From Sulfuritalea sp. (lineage in GTDB: Bacteria; Pseudomonadota; Gammaproteobacteria; Burkholderiales; Rhodocyclaceae): a DNA stretch of 64,000 nt. Position numbers and translations under genes: made by a program. A model generated the notes under the pieces. It was not told the origin of the DNA. It did not search any database and worked only from the letters and a program-made list of their open reading frames with translations. Below, in pieces: positions 54,928-64,000 of the stretch. The stretch is taken from the NCBI RefSeq assembly GCF_017302275.1, contig NZ_JAFLDR010000009.1:1-64000 (forward strand), read 5' to 3'. Position 1 is the stretch's first letter, and each line of letters opens with the position of its first letter.

Positions 54928-57704
54928 ACTCGCTGATCCTCAATTCTCCCTATGCCGAGCCAAACCGCCATTGGCAGCAGGCCAAGGGCGGTGAGTTGGT
55001 CGAGCTTGAAGGTCGCCGTCCCGCCAGCTACGAAATCTTCGACATTCGCAACAACACGCGGCGCAGTGAGCCGCTGGAGCGGGTCAACGAGATTCGCGGT
55101 CGCGTCGCCGCCTGGCGCGCGGCCGACTATCCGGGCGCGACGGCGGTTACCCGCCGCCTGCTGGAGCACTGGAACGACCGCACGGCGCGCCTGTACCCCT
55201 TCTATTACTGCCAGATCGAAGCGATCGAGACACTGATCTGGTGGGTCGAAGGTTCACCGGAGTTTCGTCAGGGCATATTCCTGCCCGGCGACGGCGGGCC
55301 GTGGGAACGCCTGTGCAGCAAGATGGCCACCGGCACCGGCAAGACGCTGGTGATGGGCATGATCGTGGTCTGGCAGGTGGCAAATGCGCTGACCTATCCG
55401 AAGCGCAAGGATTTTTCGCGGGCGATCTTCGCCGTCGCGCCGGGGCTGACGGTCAAGGAGCGCCTGCGGGTGCTGTATCCGGGCGAAGCCGACAACGTGT
55501 ATGACCAGTTCGCGCTCTGTCCGTCGGAAGCCATGCGCCAGCAGGTGAACCGGGCGGAGATCCTGGTGGAGAACTGGCACGCGCTGATGCCGCTGGAGCC
55601 GACAGTGCGTTCCGTGGTGAAGAAGGGCCGCGAGTCCGACGAGGCATTCACCCGGCGTGTGCTGGGCAAGCTGGCGGGCAGCCGCTACCTGGTGGTGATC
55701 AACGACGAGGCGCACCACGCCTATCGCGTGCCGGCCGATGTGAAGATCGGCCGCAAGCAGGCGGCGGAACAGGGCATCGATCTCGACGAGGCGACGCGCT
55801 GGATCGAAGGACTGGACCGGCTGCACAAGACGCGCGGCCTGCTGCGTGCCTTCGACCTCTCGGCGACGCCGTTTGCGCCGACCGGCAAGGCCAATACTGA
55901 GGCCGGTTTGTTCTCGTGGATCGTGTCGGACTTTGGCCTCAACGACGCCATCGAGGCCGGGCTGGTGAAGACGCCGCGCGTGGTGGTGCGCGACGATGCC
56001 TTGCCCGATGCCCGGACTTTGCGCTCGAAGCTCTATCACATCTACCGCGATGCCGAGGTGGCGGACGACCTGAACCGGCGCGGCGCCGAGCCGCACGAGC
56101 CGCTGCCCAAGCTGGTGCAGGATGCCTACACCCTGCTGGGCGCCGACTGGCGCGCGGCATTGCAGGACTGGCAGGCGGCGGGCCATGTCTCGCCGCCGGT
56201 GCTGCTGACAGTCTGCAATCGCACGGAAACGGCGGCGCGCATCGAGCATTACTTCAAGAAGGGCAATGCCCACTGGCTGGAACTGCACGATCCGGCGCGC
56301 ACTTTGCGCGTCGATTCCCGCGTGCTGGAGAAAGCGGAGCAGGGCGAGAGCGCCGCCAGCGACAAGGACTACGAGGCGGAGTTGCGCGCCATCGTCGACG
56401 TGGCGGACATTCCGGCGGAAAGGCGTGAGCGGCTGGCGCCGCTTTCCAAGGAGGAACTGCTGCGCGAGATCGTCGATACCGTGGGCAAGACCGGGCGCGC
56501 GGGGCAGGACGTGAAGAACGTGATTTCCGTGGCCATGCTCTCGGAAGGCTGGGACGCGAAGAATGTCACCCACATCATGGGCCTGCGCGCCTTTACCTCG
56601 CAGTTGCTGTGCGAGCAGGTGATCGGTCGCGGCTTGCGGCGGGTGTCGCACGACAAGGACGAAAACGGACTGTTCAAGCCGGAGTTCGTCAATGTCTTCG
56701 GCGTTCCGCTGTCGATCTATCAGGAAGTTGGCGGTGGTGATACGCCGCCGCCGCCGCGTCCGAGCACCCAGGTCGAGGCCTTGCCCGAGCGCAATGCGCT
56801 GGAAGTCCGCTGGCCCAATGTGCTGCGCGTCGATGTCGTGATGCGGCCGACACTGGCGGTGGATTGGCACAAGGTGCCGGCCCTGACGCTCGATCCGGCG
56901 ACGACGCCGGTGGTGGCGGAAATCGCGCCAGCCCTGGGCGGTGCGGCGGATCTCGACAAGATCACACGCATCGACCTGGAACTGCTGCCGGAAGAATTCC
57001 GTTTGCAGCGTCTGGTGTTTCGTGCGGCGCAAAAGGCCTTCGAGCAGACGGAAGGCCGCTTCAAGGGGCAACGGGATTTCCTGGCAATGCAGTTGATCCG
57101 GCTGGTGGAGAGCTTTCTTGGCCGCGACAAGCTGGACATTCCCAGCCTGTTCCATCAGGACGAAGCCCGCCGCCGCATCCTGATCGCGCTCAATCTCGAT
57201 GGCATCGTGCAGCACCTGATGCGCCATGTCGAAGAGCAGAACCGCGAGCGGCTGGAGCCGGTGTTCGACGAGGAAATGCCGCTGGGCAGCACGCGTGCCA
57301 TGCGCACCTGGTACACGACCAAGACCTGTCACCGGACGCAGAAGTCGCAGATCAGCCACATGCTGGCCGATTCGGCCTGGGAGCAGCATGCGGCCAACCT
57401 GATGGAGATGGATGCCCGGGTTGTTGCGTTTGCCAAGAACGACCACCTTGGTTTTCAGATTTTCTACCTGTGGAACGGCGTGCGCCGACGTTACCTGCCT
57501 GATTTCCTGATCCGCATGAGCAACGGCAAGACACTCGTGCTCGAAATAAAGGGCGAGGATTCCGAGCAGAACCGCGCCAAGCGTGCCGCGCTCGATGCCT
57601 GGGTCAGCGGCGTGAATTCAAAGGGCGGGTTTGGGGTCTGGTGCTGGGACGTGGCGTTGAAGCCACATGAACTGGCCGATATTCTGGCGCGGCACGCCGG
57701 CTAA
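54924..57704 (+). CDS. Type III restriction-modification endonuclease (Res)
   Basis: 926 residues. Superfamily 2 helicase motor: Walker A MATGTGKT (134-141), DEAH box in NDEAHHAY (about 261), motif III DLSATPFAPTG, and helicase C-terminal motifs NVISVAMLSEGWD and QVIGRGLRR. A PD-(D/E)xK nuclease lies at the end: YLPDFLIRM followed by LVLEIKGE (about 856-878). Res translocates or diffuses on DNA and cuts when two head-to-head unmethylated sites are met, together with Mod. All motor and nuclease motifs are present, so it is probably active. The end overlaps the convergent hpnE gene by 4 nt. Confidence 0.93.
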   Translation: MNSLILNSPYAEPNRHWQQAKGGELVELEGRRPASYEIFDIRNNTRRSEPLERVNEIRGRVAAWRAADYPGATAVTRRLLEHWNDRTARLYPFYYCQIEAIETLIWWVEGSPEFRQGIFLPGDGGPWERLCSKMATGTGKTLVMGMIVVWQVANALTYPKRKDFSRAIFAVAPGLTVKERLRVLYPGEADNVYDQFALCPSEAMRQQVNRAEILVENWHALMPLEPTVRSVVKKGRESDEAFTRRVLGKLAGSRYLVVINDEAHHAYRVPADVKIGRKQAAEQGIDLDEATRWIEGLDRLHKTRGLLRAFDLSATPFAPTGKANTEAGLFSWIVSDFGLNDAIEAGLVKTPRVVVRDDALPDARTLRSKLYHIYRDAEVADDLNRRGAEPHEPLPKLVQDAYTLLGADWRAALQDWQAAGHVSPPVLLTVCNRTETAARIEHYFKKGNAHWLELHDPARTLRVDSRVLEKAEQGESAASDKDYEAELRAIVDVADIPAERRERLAPLSKEELLREIVDTVGKTGRAGQDVKNVISVAMLSEGWDAKNVTHIMGLRAFTSQLLCEQVIGRGLRRVSHDKDENGLFKPEFVNVFGVPLSIYQEVGGGDTPPPPRPSTQVEALPERNALEVRWPNVLRVDVVMRPTLAVDWHKVPALTLDPATTPVVAEIAPALGGAADLDKITRIDLELLPEEFRLQRLVFRAAQKAFEQTEGRFKGQRDFLAMQLIRLVESFLGRDKLDIPSLFHQDEARRRILIALNLDGIVQHLMRHVEEQNRERLEPVFDEEMPLGSTRAMRTWYTTKTCHRTQKSQISHMLADSAWEQHAANLMEMDARVVAFAKNDHLGFQIFYLWNGVRRRYLPDFLIRMSNGKTLVLEIKGEDSEQNRAKRAALDAWVSGVNSKGGFGVWCWDVALKPHELADILARHAG

Positions 57705-58972
57705 TTCGCGTTCATGACAAGGCGCGCTGCTGCCACGCCGCTGCGCACCGCACCTTCGAGGGTCGCCGGGTAATCGCCGGCGACGTAGTCCCCGGCTAGC
57801 CACAGGCCGGGCAGGCCGCTGGCGGCGGCAGGCCGCGACAGGTTCGGCACGCAGGCGAAGGTGGCGCGCTTCTCGGTGATGGTCTGCACCTTCAGCGGCG
57901 CCGGCAGGCCGGGCACCAGCCGCGCGATTTCGCGATGGATTCCTGCTTCCAGCTCCTCCGCCGGTAGTTCCAGGTGCCTGCCGCGCGCGCTGATGACGGC
58001 GGCGACCAGGCCCTGCTGGCCGCACAGGGCACCACGATCGAACAGCCATTGCGCGAGCCCGGCGTCGACGCCCAGCATCGGCTGCGGCAGGCGCGTTGGG
58101 GGTGGATAGCTGAAGTAGCTGGTGACGATGGGTTCCCAGTCAAAGTGTTCCACTTGCGTAGCCAGTTCCGGAACCAGCGCGGCGAGATGGTAGGGCGCGA
58201 CGGCGACCACCACCTGGGCGAACGGCCCCGCGTCGTCAACGCGCCAGGCGTCGCCTTCGCGCCGCAGCGCGGCGACGCGATGGCCCGGATGGACGCTGCC
58301 GCCGCGTTGCCTGACGAACTCCGCCGCCGGTTGCGGAAACATTCGGGTGAGGTCGACTTGCGGCAACAGCATGTCGCTGGCTTCGCGGGTGCCGGCCAGG
58401 CTGTCGCGCAGCACGTTGGCCAGGACCTGGGCCGAGGCGCGCTCGGCCGGCGTGTTCAGCGCGGCGATGCACAGCGGTTCCCACAAAAGTCGGCGCTGGC
58501 GCGACGGCGTTTTGTTTGCGTCCAGCCATGCGGCGACCGTGATGTCCGGTTCGACGCGGAACCGTCGTGCTTTCAACCCCTGCATGAGGCGGATCGCGGC
58601 AAGCTTCTCGCGCCAGTCGAGCCCGCGCGCCAGCAGCAGGGCGAAGGCTGTGTGCAGCGGCGCCGGCAGGTGCGGTGCGCTCATGAGGAATTCGCCAGGG
58701 AACTCGAAGCGCAAGGGCGCGCGCCGCAACAGGCGCCCGGGATCGGCGCCGACCGCGCGCATCAGGCGCTGGGTTTCCGCATAGGCGCCGACCAGGATGT
58801 GCTGCCCATTGTCGACCTCGAAGCCGTCGATGCGCGCCGCGCGGGCGCGGCCGCCGAGTACGCGCGAGGCTTCGAAGACAGTGACATTCCGCCCGGCGGC
58901 GGCAAGTTCCACGGCCGCGGCCATGCCGGCATAGCCGGCGCCGATGACGGCCAGCTTCAGGCCATCAGCCAC
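57701..58972 (-). CDS. hpnE: Hydroxysqualene dehydroxylase
   Basis: 423 residues. The FAD-binding motif VIGAGYAGMAAAVELAAAG, the VFEASRVLGGRARA acid and GFEVDNGQHILVG block identify the amine-oxidase/phytoene-desaturase family. The position after hpnC and hpnD shows that it is HpnE, which converts hydroxysqualene to squalene. GTG 58972 was chosen; the longer TTG start would overlap hpnD further. Residues about 156-162 (PSRQRRLL) come from a copy of the dispersed element in reverse orientation, next to the conserved WEPLCIAALNTP block. Confidence 0.92.
   Translation of the reverse strand: MADGLKLAVIGAGYAGMAAAVELAAAGRNVTVFEASRVLGGRARAARIDGFEVDNGQHILVGAYAETQRLMRAVGADPGRLLRRAPLRFEFPGEFLMSAPHLPAPLHTAFALLLARGLDWREKLAAIRLMQGLKARRFRVEPDITVAAWLDANKTPSRQRRLLWEPLCIAALNTPAERASAQVLANVLRDSLAGTREASDMLLPQVDLTRMFPQPAAEFVRQRGGSVHPGHRVAALRREGDAWRVDDAGPFAQVVVAVAPYHLAALVPELATQVEHFDWEPIVTSYFSYPPPTRLPQPMLGVDAGLAQWLFDRGALCGQQGLVAAVISARGRHLELPAEELEAGIHREIARLVPGLPAPLKVQTITEKRATFACVPNLSRPAAASGLPGLWLAGDYVAGDYPATLEGAVRSGVAAARLVMNAN
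58486..58509 (+). repeat. Dispersed 24-bp element, copy 13 in hpnE
   Basis: Reads AAAGTCGGCG, CTGGCG, CG, ACGGCG, a perfect copy, opposite to the gene. In the gene's frame it encodes P-S-R-Q-R-R-L-L. Confidence 0.85.
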
Positions 58973-59790
58973 GTTTTTCCGGCCAGCCAAAGCTTGCGCA
59001 GCGGCGGTAAGGATATGCGCTGGTGCAGCACGCGGAAGTCGTCGCGCACGATCTCGTCCAGCGTCGCCTGGTAGATGGCGGCCATGATCAGTCCGGCGCG
59101 CTGTGCCTTGCGGTCGGCTTCAGGAAGCAGGGCGAAGGCCTGCCGGTAGGTGGTGCGGGCCCGTTCGACCTGGAATTTCATCAACTCGCGGAAGTTGTCG
59201 CCGTAGCGCGCGCCTGCCAGGTCGGCTTCGGTGACGCCGAAGCGTGCCAGTTCGTCCTGCGGCAGGTAGAAGCGTCCGCGCCGGGCGTCTTCGCCGACGT
59301 CGCGGATGATGTTGGTGAGCTGGAAGGCCAGCCCGAGGTCGTGCGCATACTTCAGGGTCTGGCGTTCGCGGTAGCCGAAGATTTCGGCGGCAAGCAGGCC
59401 GACCACGCTGGCGACGCGATAGCAATACAGGTGTAGCGCCTTGAAGTCGGCATAGCGAACCTGTTCGAGATCCATTTCCATGCCCTCGATGATTTCCAGC
59501 AACTGCTCCTGCGGCAGGAAGAAGTGCTTCAGGGACGTCGCAAGGGCCTGCGTCACCGGGTGGCTGGCGCGACCTTCGTACAGCGCGCCCACCTCGTTGC
59601 GCCACCATGCCAGCTTGCTGCGCGAGACGACCGGATCGGGGCATTCATCGACCACGTCATCGACTTCGCGACAGAAGGCGTACAGCGCGGTGATCGCCTG
59701 GCGGCGGCGCGGTTCGAGGAACAAAAAGCTGTAGTAGAAACTGGAGCCGCTGGCAGCGGCGCGTTCCTGGCAGTATTGGTCTGGGGTCAC
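58957..59790 (-). CDS. hpnD: Presqualene diphosphate synthase
   Basis: 277 residues of the squalene/phytoene synthase fold. The two aspartate-rich motifs are visible: FCREVDDVVDE (about 40-50) and NIIRDVGEDARRGRFYLP (about 160-177), with YCYRVASVVGLL between them. HpnD joins two farnesyl diphosphates to presqualene diphosphate. GTG 59790 overlaps the hpnC stop (GTGA) and starts the conserved region; an upstream start would extend into hpnC. The hpnC, hpnD, hpnE order is the usual hopanoid cluster. Confidence 0.93.
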   Translation of the reverse strand: MTPDQYCQERAAASGSSFYYSFLFLEPRRRQAITALYAFCREVDDVVDECPDPVVSRSKLAWWRNEVGALYEGRASHPVTQALATSLKHFFLPQEQLLEIIEGMEMDLEQVRYADFKALHLYCYRVASVVGLLAAEIFGYRERQTLKYAHDLGLAFQLTNIIRDVGEDARRGRFYLPQDELARFGVTEADLAGARYGDNFRELMKFQVERARTTYRQAFALLPEADRKAQRAGLIMAAIYQATLDEIVRDDFRVLHQRISLPPLRKLWLAGKTWLMA

Positions 59791-60623
59791 GATCGGGCTT
59801 CCAGGGGGCGGACCAGCGAGCGCCACAGGATACGCGGCCAATCGGCGGCCTGCAGCACCGGCCGTCGGGTGAAGACATCGTAGTCGACGGCCTCGATCTT
59901 ATCCAGGATGCGCAGGCCGCCGGCCACGATGGCGCGGATTTCAAGGCCGATGCGGCCCGGCAGGTCCCAGCCCAGCGAAGCGCCGGAGAGCATCAGGGCG
60001 CGTGCCCGGTCGACCTGGAAGCGCAGCAGATGTCGAAAGTCGGCGCTGGCGACACGGCGCAGAATCGCCGCGTCATCGACGCCGAAGCGCGCCATGTCGT
60101 CCCGCGGCAGGTAGATGCGGCCTGCGCTGCCCTTGCCTGCGTCGATGCCGACGTCCTGCCAATGATTGATCAGTTGCAGCGCCGAACAGATCGCGTCGGA
60201 GCGTCGCAGGTTCTCGGCCGTGGCATGGCCGAACAGATGCAGCAGGAGGCGGCCGACCGGATCGGCGGAGCGGCGGCAGTAATCCATCAGTTCGGCGAAG
60301 TCCTGGTAGCGGTCCTTGACCACGTCCTGCTGGAATGCGTCGAGCAGGTCGCGGAACAGTTGCGCCGGCAATTCGTACCGCGCTACGACAGGGCGCAGGC
60401 GCAGGAATATCGGATGCCGGGTTGGCGTAACGCTCGCCATGGCGTCGAGTTCGGCCTGGTATCCGGCCAATAGCTCCCTGCGCCGCTCCGGCGCCAGGTC
60501 GCCTTCGTCGGCGAAGTCGTCGGCGCTGCGGGCAAAGCCGTAGATCGCCGCCACCGGCTCGCGCAGCGAGGCCGGCAGCAGGATGGACGCAACGGGAAAG
60601 TTCTCGTAATGATCGACGGCCAT
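59787..60623 (-). CDS. hpnC: Hydroxysqualene synthase
   Basis: 278 residues, squalene/phytoene synthase family. Motifs FARSADDFADEGD (first Asp-rich) and NHWQDVGIDAGKGRIYLP-like (second Asp-rich, with NHWQDV as typical for HpnC), and YCRRSADPVGRLLL. It turns presqualene diphosphate into hydroxysqualene. First gene of the leftward hpnCDE operon; ATG 60623 was chosen over TTG 60641. Residues about 189-196 (RRVASADF) come from a copy of the dispersed element, read in the same frame as the copy in the ferredoxin gene. Confidence 0.93.
   Translation of the reverse strand: MAVDHYENFPVASILLPASLREPVAAIYGFARSADDFADEGDLAPERRRELLAGYQAELDAMASVTPTRHPIFLRLRPVVARYELPAQLFRDLLDAFQQDVVKDRYQDFAELMDYCRRSADPVGRLLLHLFGHATAENLRRSDAICSALQLINHWQDVGIDAGKGSAGRIYLPRDDMARFGVDDAAILRRVASADFRHLLRFQVDRARALMLSGASLGWDLPGRIGLEIRAIVAGGLRILDKIEAVDYDVFTRRPVLQAADWPRILWRSLVRPLEARS
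60036..60059 (+). repeat. Dispersed 24-bp element, copy 14 in hpnC
   Basis: Reads AAAGTCGGCG, CTGGCG, AC, ACGGCG, a perfect copy opposite to the gene. It encodes R-R-V-A-S-A-D-F and shares its last 19 bases with the moeA copy. Confidence 0.85.
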
Positions 60624-60789
60624 TGCGGGGACGGGAGGCAAGGATCAAAGCCGGAATTCTACTGGCGCTTTGGCCTTGGCCCGATACTCTCCGAGGTCTT
60701 GCGCCTGCCGCCCCAGGGAACTGAAAGCAGGTAAAATTCGCAATCCACATCGTGTCGCACGGGACATCGGCCATGACCCTGCGGCATGC

Positions 60790-60874
60790 GCCCAGGTGGC
60801 GAAATTGGTAGACGCACCAGATTTAGGTTCTGGCGCCGCAAGGCGTGGGGGTTCGAGTCCCTTCCTGGGCACCA
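60790..60874 (+). tRNA. tRNA-Leu (TAG)
   Basis: 85 nt including CCA. Acceptor GCCCAGG (60790-60796) pairs with CCTGGGC (60864-60870), A is the discriminator and CCA follows. The anticodon TAG (60824-60826) lies in loop TTTAGGT between stems CCAGA and TCTGG, and the long variable arm typical of tRNA-Leu is present. Confidence 0.97.
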
Positions 60875-60941
60875 TCCTCCGGGTACAGGCGCTGGATGGC
60901 CCGGAATCGAGTGTTGGCTCAAACTTTTCAACAAATTTTCA

Positions 60942-62279
60942 ATGACGGATACAGTGATGACGGACATGGCAACGACGGAAGCGACGAGTGAAACGACCAG
61001 CCCGCTGGAGCGGCGCATCGAGATGACGGTGGTTCTGGCTGACATCGAAAAGGATGTCGACCAGCGCCTGAAGCAGATGTCGCGCACGGTGAAGATGGCG
61101 GGCTTCCGTCCGGGCAAGGTGCCGATGAAGATGGTCGCCCAGCAGTATGGGTCGCAGGCGCGTTCGGACGCGATCGGCGCCGCCGTGGAAAAGGCCTATG
61201 GCGAAAAGGTGCGCGAGCAGAACCTGCGCGTCGCCGGCTATCCCCGCATCGAGCCGAAGTCCGACCCGGTTCCCGGGCAGTTGGGATTCACAGCGGTGTT
61301 TGAGGTGTACCCGGAAATAACCCTGGGCGACCTGGCGGGACAGGAAATCTCCAAGCCGACGCTGGCGGTGACCGACACCGAAGTGGACAAGACACTGGAA
61401 GTATTGCGCAAGCAGCGCACTACCTATGTCGAAACCGACCTTGTCTCGGCGAAGAATGATCGCCTGGTTATCGACTTCGTCGGCCGCAAGAATGGCGAGG
61501 AATTCGCCGGCGGCAAGGCGACCGATTACTCGGTGATGGTTGGTGGCGGCATGATGCTGCCGGACTTCGAGGCACAGATGGAAGGCGTCAAGGCCGGCGA
61601 GACGAAGACCTTCGACGTCAGTTTTCCGGCGGACTACCAGGCCGCCGAATTGGCCGGTTCGACCGTGCAGTTCGAGATGACCGTGAAGAAGGTCGAGGCC
61701 GCGCGCCTGCCCGAACTCGATGCCGACTTTGCCCGTCAACTCGGCGTGGCCGACGGTGATCTGGTGAAGATGCGTGCCGAGGTGCGGGCCAACCTCGAAC
61801 GCGAGGTAAAGAAGCGCCTGCAGGCCAAGGTCAAGGAGCAGGTCATGGATGCCCTGCTCAAGGTGAATCCGATCGAGGTGCCCAAGGCCCTGGTGGCGAT
61901 GGAATCCGAACAGATGGCCGAGACGGCGCGGCGTGACATGGAGTCGCGCGGCATGGGCATGAAGAACATCCCGGTCGAGGCGTCCTGGTTCACCGATCAG
62001 GCCGCGCGCAGGGTAAAGCTTGGCCTGCTTCTTGCTGAATTGGTCAAGGCAAGGGATCTCAACGTCAAGCCGGAACAAGTTCGGAAAATTGTCGACGAAT
62101 TTGCGGAGACATTCGAGGACCCGAAGGAAGTGGTGCGCTGGTACTATTCCCAACCACAACGTCTGGCCGAGGCCGAGGCGCTGGCTCTGGAGAACAACGT
62201 GGTGGATTGGGTGCTCGCGAACACACGCGTCAGCGAAACCCCGATCGCCTTTGATGCACTGATGGGAAATGCAGCATGA
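60942..62279 (+). CDS. tig: Trigger factor
   Basis: 445 residues. The ribosome-binding signature GFRPGKVP starts at residue 54, followed by the FKBP-type PPIase domain (about 160-245, [19 protein letters not shown]) and the C-terminal chaperone arms. Trigger factor receives nascent chains at the ribosome exit. ATG 60942 is the first in-frame ATG after tRNA-Leu; ATGs at 60957 and 60966 are possible, and none has a strong ribosome site. clpP overlaps by 4 nt, so tig, clpP and clpX form an operon. Confidence 0.96.
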   Translation: MTDTVMTDMATTEATSETTSPLERRIEMTVVLADIEKDVDQRLKQMSRTVKMAGFRPGKVPMKMVAQQYGSQARSDAIGAAVEKAYGEKVREQNLRVAGYPRIEPKSDPVPGQLGFTAVFEVYPEITLGDLAGQEISKPTLAVTDTEVDKTLEVLRKQRTTYVETDLVSAKNDRLVIDFVGRKNGEEFAGGKATDYSVMVGGGMMLPDFEAQMEGVKAGETKTFDVSFPADYQAAELAGSTVQFEMTVKKVEAARLPELDADFARQLGVADGDLVKMRAEVRANLEREVKKRLQAKVKEQVMDALLKVNPIEVPKALVAMESEQMAETARRDMESRGMGMKNIPVEASWFTDQAARRVKLGLLLAELVKARDLNVKPEQVRKIVDEFAETFEDPKEVVRWYYSQPQRLAEAEALALENNVVDWVLANTRVSETPIAFDALMGNAA

Positions 62280-62956
62280 TCCTGCCGGAGATGTCCATGT
62301 ACGGTTCGCGACACCATGGCGGCGTCCACGACGCGCCGACCCACGACACGCAAGCCCTGGGCCTGGTGCCCATGGTGATCGAGACCAGCGGGCGCGGCGA
62401 GCGGGCCTACGACATCTATTCGCGCCTGCTGCGCGAGCGCGTCATCTTCCTGGTGGGGCCGGTCAACGATTCGACGGCCAACCTGATCGTGGCCCAGTTG
62501 TTGTTCCTGGAGTCGGAAAATCCTGACAAGGACATATTCTTCTACATCAATTCGCCGGGCGGTTCCGTTACGGCGGGCATGGCGATCTATGACACCATGC
62601 AATTCATCAAGCCCAGCGTGTCGACGCTGTGCATCGGTCAGGCGGCGAGCATGGGGGCGTTCCTGCTGGCGGCGGGCGAAAAGGGCAAGCGCTTCTGCCT
62701 GCCAAATTCGCGCGTTATGATCCACCAGCCGATGGGCGGCTTCCAGGGCCAGGCCTCGGACATCGAGATCCATGCCAAGGAGATATTGTTCCTCAAGCAG
62801 AAGCTCAACAACATGCTGGCGCATCACACCGGACAATCGATCGAGCGTATCGAGCGCGATACCGATCGTGACAATTTCCTGTCGGCCGAGGCAGCCGTCG
62901 AGTATGGTCTGGTCGACAAGGTCCTGACCAGCCGTACCGAGGTAGCCGCAACCTGA
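62276..62956 (+). CDS. clpP: ATP-dependent Clp protease proteolytic subunit
   Basis: 226 residues, with a longer N-terminus than usual. Catalytic Ser125 in [14 protein letters not shown] and His150 in [17 protein letters not shown] are clear, and the Asp follows near residue 199. ClpP forms the 14-mer proteolytic barrel used by ClpX and ClpA. ATG 62276 overlaps the tig stop; ATG 62291 is an alternative that would shorten the extra N-terminus. Confidence 0.97.
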   Translation: MILPEMSMYGSRHHGGVHDAPTHDTQALGLVPMVIETSGRGERAYDIYSRLLRERVIFLVGPVNDSTANLIVAQLLFLESENPDKDIFFYINSPGGSVTAGMAIYDTMQFIKPSVSTLCIGQAASMGAFLLAAGEKGKRFCLPNSRVMIHQPMGGFQGQASDIEIHAKEILFLKQKLNNMLAHHTGQSIERIERDTDRDNFLSAEAAVEYGLVDKVLTSRTEVAAT

Positions 62957-62980
62957 CCGTTCGCGCGGAGAGAAACGAAG

Positions 62981-64000
62981 ATGGCCGACAAGAAATCGGG
63001 CAGCAGCGAGAAGCTTCTGTATTGTTCCTTTTGCGGCAAAAGCCAGCACGAAGTCAAGAAGCTGATCGCCGGGCCTTCCGTTTTCATCTGCGACGAGTGC
63101 ATCGAGCTGTGCAACGACATCATTCGCGACGAGATCGCGGCCGAACCGGCAGGCGCGGCCAAGCGGGAATTGCCGGCGCCGAAGGAAATCCGCGAGATGC
63201 TCGATCAGTACGTGATCGGCCAGGATTCGGCGAAGAAAATCCTCGCGGTAGCGGTGTATAACCACTACAAGCGCATCCGGCACCAGGAGAAAGGCAGCGA
63301 TGGCGTCGAGCTGGCCAAGAGCAACATCCTGCTGATCGGTCCCACGGGTTCGGGCAAGACCCTGCTGGCGCAGACCCTGGCGCGCATGCTCAACGTGCCC
63401 TTCGTGATGGCCGATGCGACGACGCTGACCGAAGCCGGCTACGTAGGGGAGGACGTCGAGAACATCATCCAGAAGCTGCTGCAGAAGTGCGACCACGAAG
63501 TCGAGAAGGCGCAGCAGGGCATCGTCTATATCGACGAAATCGACAAGATCTCGCGCAAGTCCGACAACCCGTCCATCACTCGCGACGTCTCCGGTGAGGG
63601 CGTGCAGCAGGCGCTTCTGAAGCTGATCGAGGGCACGGTGGCGAGTATTCCGCCGCAGGGTGGGCGCAAACATCCGAATCAGGATTTCATCCAGATCGAC
63701 ACGACCAACATCCTGTTCATCTGTGGCGGTGCCTTCGATGGCCTCGACAAGGTGATCCGCAACCGGTCGGAAAAGGGCGGCATCGGTTTCGGCGCCGAAG
63801 TGAAGAGTCGCGACGCCGGCAACGTCGACGAAATGCTGAAGCAGGTAGAACCCGAGGACCTGATCAAGTTCGGCCTGATTCCCGAGTTGATCGGCCGCCT
63901 GCCGGTAATCGCCACCTTGCAGGAACTTGACGAGGCTGCGTTGATCGAAATATTGATCGAACCGAAGAATGCCCTGATCAAGCAGTATCACAAGCTGTTC
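62981..64000 (+). CDS. clpX: ATP-dependent Clp protease ATP-binding subunit ClpX (cut by window end)
   Basis: 340 codons visible; the last 80 or so lie beyond the window. The N-terminal zinc-binding domain has C15, C18, C37 and C40. Walker A GPTGSGKT is at about 119-126, followed by [17 protein letters not shown], Walker [11 protein letters not shown] and the GGAFDGLD block. ClpX unfolds substrates and feeds them to ClpP. GGAGA lies before ATG 62981, 24 bp after clpP. Confidence 0.98.
   Translation, partial: MADKKSGSSEKLLYCSFCGKSQHEVKKLIAGPSVFICDECIELCNDIIRDEIAAEPAGAAKRELPAPKEIREMLDQYVIGQDSAKKILAVAVYNHYKRIRHQEKGSDGVELAKSNILLIGPTGSGKTLLAQTLARMLNVPFVMADATTLTEAGYVGEDVENIIQKLLQKCDHEVEKAQQGIVYIDEIDKISRKSDNPSITRDVSGEGVQQALLKLIEGTVASIPPQGGRKHPNQDFIQIDTTNILFICGGAFDGLDKVIRNRSEKGGIGFGAEVKSRDAGNVDEMLKQVEPEDLIKFGLIPELIGRLPVIATLQELDEAALIEILIEPKNALIKQYHKLF

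Noticed and set aside
55254-57446. Long antisense frame opposite res (and similar ones opposite the FAD oxidase, mnmH and others)
   Set aside because: High-GC genes leave long open frames on the other strand; these proteins are low-complexity Arg/His/Ala-rich and lack motifs, while the sense frames have full catalytic motifs.

Overview
The window is a 64 kb piece of a GC-rich chromosome. A betaproteobacterium, most likely of the Rhodocyclales or a relative, fits best. The basis is gene content: a PhaP-type phasin, hopanoid-type squalene genes hpnC-hpnD-hpnE, a tig-clpP-clpX operon next to tRNA-Leu, a mobB-moeA-moaD-moaE cluster, and many cyclases and histidine kinases. This placement is inference; no 16S gene is present.

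Layout. 1-431: edge of an IS630-like element, then tRNA-Asp with a clear promoter and terminator. 577-6250: an overlapping operon of a PCMH-type FAD oxidase, a two-cluster ferredoxin protein, a geranylgeranyl-reductase-like flavoprotein, a small unknown protein and phosphoglucomutase. 6305-8445: metY and an orphan secretin-domain protein. 8827-14249: a leftward TonB receptor, YfiR and CHASE8 hybrid-kinase module with a truncated Cache gene upstream. 14516-20328: dinG, an ATP-grasp-like gene and molybdenum cofactor genes. 20383-26488: hybrid kinase, phasin, DUF1304 and clpB behind a sigma-32-type promoter. 26567-28625: an AT-richer island with an orphan kinase, a decayed IS256 transposase and a broken doc gene. 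28638-37266: alkB, a periplasmic basic protein, an MFS transporter, an acyl-CoA ligase, a GAF-PAS cyclase, tag and a LuxR-type regulator. 37297-40228: lapG and lapD (c-di-GMP control of adhesion). 40401-47546: a PatZ-like acetyltransferase, a cyclase-hemerythrin fusion, a methyltransferase, a 2TM protein and a LytS/LytTR two-component pair. 47533-50074: mnmH, tesA and a YbbA-type ATPase. 50208-57704: a type III restriction-modification operon with an extra AlbA_2/ATPase gene between mod and res. 57701-60623: hpnE, hpnD, hpnC. 60790-64000: tRNA-Leu, tig, clpP, clpX (cut by the window end).

The most unusual signal is a dispersed 24-bp element. Positions 1-10 read ARAGTCGGCG, 11-16 CTGGCG, 17-18 vary and 19-24 read ACGGCG. 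I find 14 copies on both strands. Twelve lie inside unrelated protein genes, in at least four different readings, and two are intergenic. Two copies are a longer 45-47 bp form, and the moeA copy sits in an in-frame insertion of about 30 codons. Changing frames and strands argue for a mobile or selected DNA sequence rather than a protein motif. A second, 79-bp intergenic repeat family lies before lapD and ybbA, with a diverged copy after lapD.

Starts were chosen by hand from Shine-Dalgarno spacing, overlaps and domain limits. All family names come from recognising motifs, not from database searches.
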